A stretch of DNA of 5,707 bases from JBAYNS01 sp041678625 (GTDB taxonomy: Bacteria > Patescibacteriota > Gracilibacteria > Peribacterales > Peribacteraceae): assembly GCA_041678625.1 (NCBI GenBank), contig JBAYNS010000083.1:1-5707 (forward strand), in the 5' to 3' direction. Positions 4,905 to 5,707 of the stretch are shown piece by piece (the stretch's first letter is position 1; each line of letters begins with the position of its first letter). The notes under the pieces are model-generated. The model was not told the DNA's origin, ran no database searches, and saw only the letters and a program-made list of their open reading frames with translations. Made by a program: the position numbers and the translations under genes.

Positions 4905-5707
4905 ATGTCCCATCCCACCATTATCAAAGTTGCCGGACCGCTCGTCGTGGCGAAAGGCATGAAACAGGCAAAGATGTACGAAGTGGTTCGTGTTTCTAAA
5001 GAAAGTCTCATCGGTGAAGTCATTGAACTGCACGGTGATACCGGATCCATCCAGGTGTACGAGGAAACAAGTGGCATTGGACCTGGCGAGCCTGTGCAAT
5101 TAACAGGAACAACTCTCTCCGTTGAACTGGCTCCCGGCTTGCTGCAAACGTTTTATGACGGTATTCAGCGACCACTGGAGCTCATTGAGCAGAAAGCACA
5201 GAGTCCATTCATTCCACGCGGAATTGATGTACCGGGATTGAGTCGGGAAAAGAAATGGGAATTTAAGGCGACAGCAAAAGTAGGTGATGTCGTCGGAGAA
5301 GGAGATATCCTCGGAACGGTGCAGGAGACGACGCTCATTGAACACCGCATCATGGTGCCACCGAAAATGAGTGGAACCGTACAGGAAATTCAATCGGGAA
5401 AATTCACCATTGAAGAAACTATTGCGACTCTTGAAACAACCGATGGTAAAAAGCAAAAGATCTGCATGTTGCAGAAGTGGCCGATCCGCATTCCTCGTCC
5501 TACCAAACGCAAGCTCATTCCTTCTGAGCCTTTAGCTACCGGAACGCGTGTGCTCGATACGCTTTTCCCTATAGCAAAAGGAGGTGCCGGAGCCATTCCG
5601 GGGCCATTCGGAGCCGGAAAAACCGTCACGCAGCAGAGCTTGGCAAAGTTTGCCGCTGCACAGGTGATCGTCTACATCGGTTGCGGTGAGCGTGGAAACG
5701 AAATGAC
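4905..5707 (+). CDS. ntpA: V/A-type ATPase catalytic subunit A, 3' partial
   Basis: Catalytic ATP-binding subunit of the V1/A1 head, alternating with B in the A3B3 hexamer. The visible 267 codons are under half of the usual 580-600 residues, and the frame runs off the right edge. The N-terminal beta-barrel has VAGPLVVAKGM (9-19), MYEVVRV (24-30), LIGEVIELHGD (35-45) and IQVYEETSGI (49-58), followed by VELAPGLLQTFYDGIQRPL (73-91). The A-specific non-homologous insertion follows (about 115-185; RIMVPPKMSG at 148-157), then QKWPIRIPRP (190-199). The P-loop is GPFGAGKT (233-240), with Lys239 and Thr240 for phosphate and Mg2+. GERGNEM (261-267) holds the catalytic-type glutamate Glu262. All active-site residues within view are intact. 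The start at 4905 is preceded by CACTAATCCC with no Shine-Dalgarno box, and family alignment begins immediately, which supports this ATG. B and D should follow beyond the window. Confidence 0.97.
   Translation, partial: MSHPTIIKVAGPLVVAKGMKQAKMYEVVRVSKESLIGEVIELHGDTGSIQVYEETSGIGPGEPVQLTGTTLSVELAPGLLQTFYDGIQRPLELIEQKAQSPFIPRGIDVPGLSREKKWEFKATAKVGDVVGEGDILGTVQETTLIEHRIMVPPKMSGTVQEIQSGKFTIEETIATLETTDGKKQKICMLQKWPIRIPRPTKRKLIPSEPLATGTRVLDTLFPIAKGGAGAIPGPFGAGKTVTQQSLAKFAAAQVIVYIGCGERGNEM

Noticed and set aside
5100..5456. Antisense open frame near the right end
   Set aside because: It lies opposite the beta-barrel and insertion region of catalytic subunit A, whose plus-strand motifs are unmistakable.
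1..5707. Alternative genetic code (TGA read as an amino acid)
   Set aside because: All complete genes read through without in-frame TGA and all end in TAA, so there is no sign of recoding, though the sample is small.

Overview
The window is a single plus-strand operon fragment encoding a rotary V/A-type (archaeal-type, Ntp-type) ATPase. An unrelated four-helix-bundle (S23/IVP family) gene sits inside it. The gene order is subunit I (5' end cut off by the window), K, E, C, F, the S23-family gene, then A (3' end cut off). Apart from the S23 gene this is the order I recall for the Enterococcus hirae ntp operon (I-K-E-C-F-A-B-D, with the small stalk subunit before I). Subunits B and D would therefore be expected downstream and a G/H-type stalk subunit upstream, but none of these is visible here.

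Layout: I occupies 3-1817 and K 1848-2438. These two form the membrane (Vo) motor: I carries the half-channels and arginines, and K is the duplicated rotor-ring proteolipid. E (2469-3032), C (3033-4049) and F (4053-4406) encode the peripheral stalk, the rotor-to-axle adaptor and the central-axle subunit. The S23-family gene (4409-4885) follows F after 2 bp, and A, the catalytic subunit (4905 to the window end), follows after 19 bp. Every complete gene ends in TAA. There is no gene-free stretch above 30 bp, no RNA gene, no CRISPR array, no transposase and no recognisable internal promoter or intrinsic terminator.

The unusual parts are in the joints. The two spacers flanking K are each exactly 30 bp. 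The first is almost pure pyrimidine, and the second is a telomere-like run of four C-blocks separated by TAG/TAG/TAA. No start codon has a Shine-Dalgarno-like purine box; most are preceded directly by C-rich sequence. The S23 gene carries G-rich repeats just inside its 5' end and complementary C-rich heptanucleotide repeats just inside its 3' end. Its core could therefore be enclosed by a long-range inverted repeat, resembling a mobile or intervening-sequence-like cassette.

Organism: a bacterium, by the mix of a bacterial Ntp-type operon and an S23-family gene. Compact spacing, absent Shine-Dalgarno motifs and a V-type ATPase interrupted by an S23 gene would fit an uncultivated lineage such as the candidate phyla (Patescibacteria-like), but this is a weak inference. 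The K subunit keeps the residues that bind Na+ in E. hirae, so a sodium-coupled enzyme is plausible. Whether it makes or hydrolyses ATP cannot be told from this sequence.
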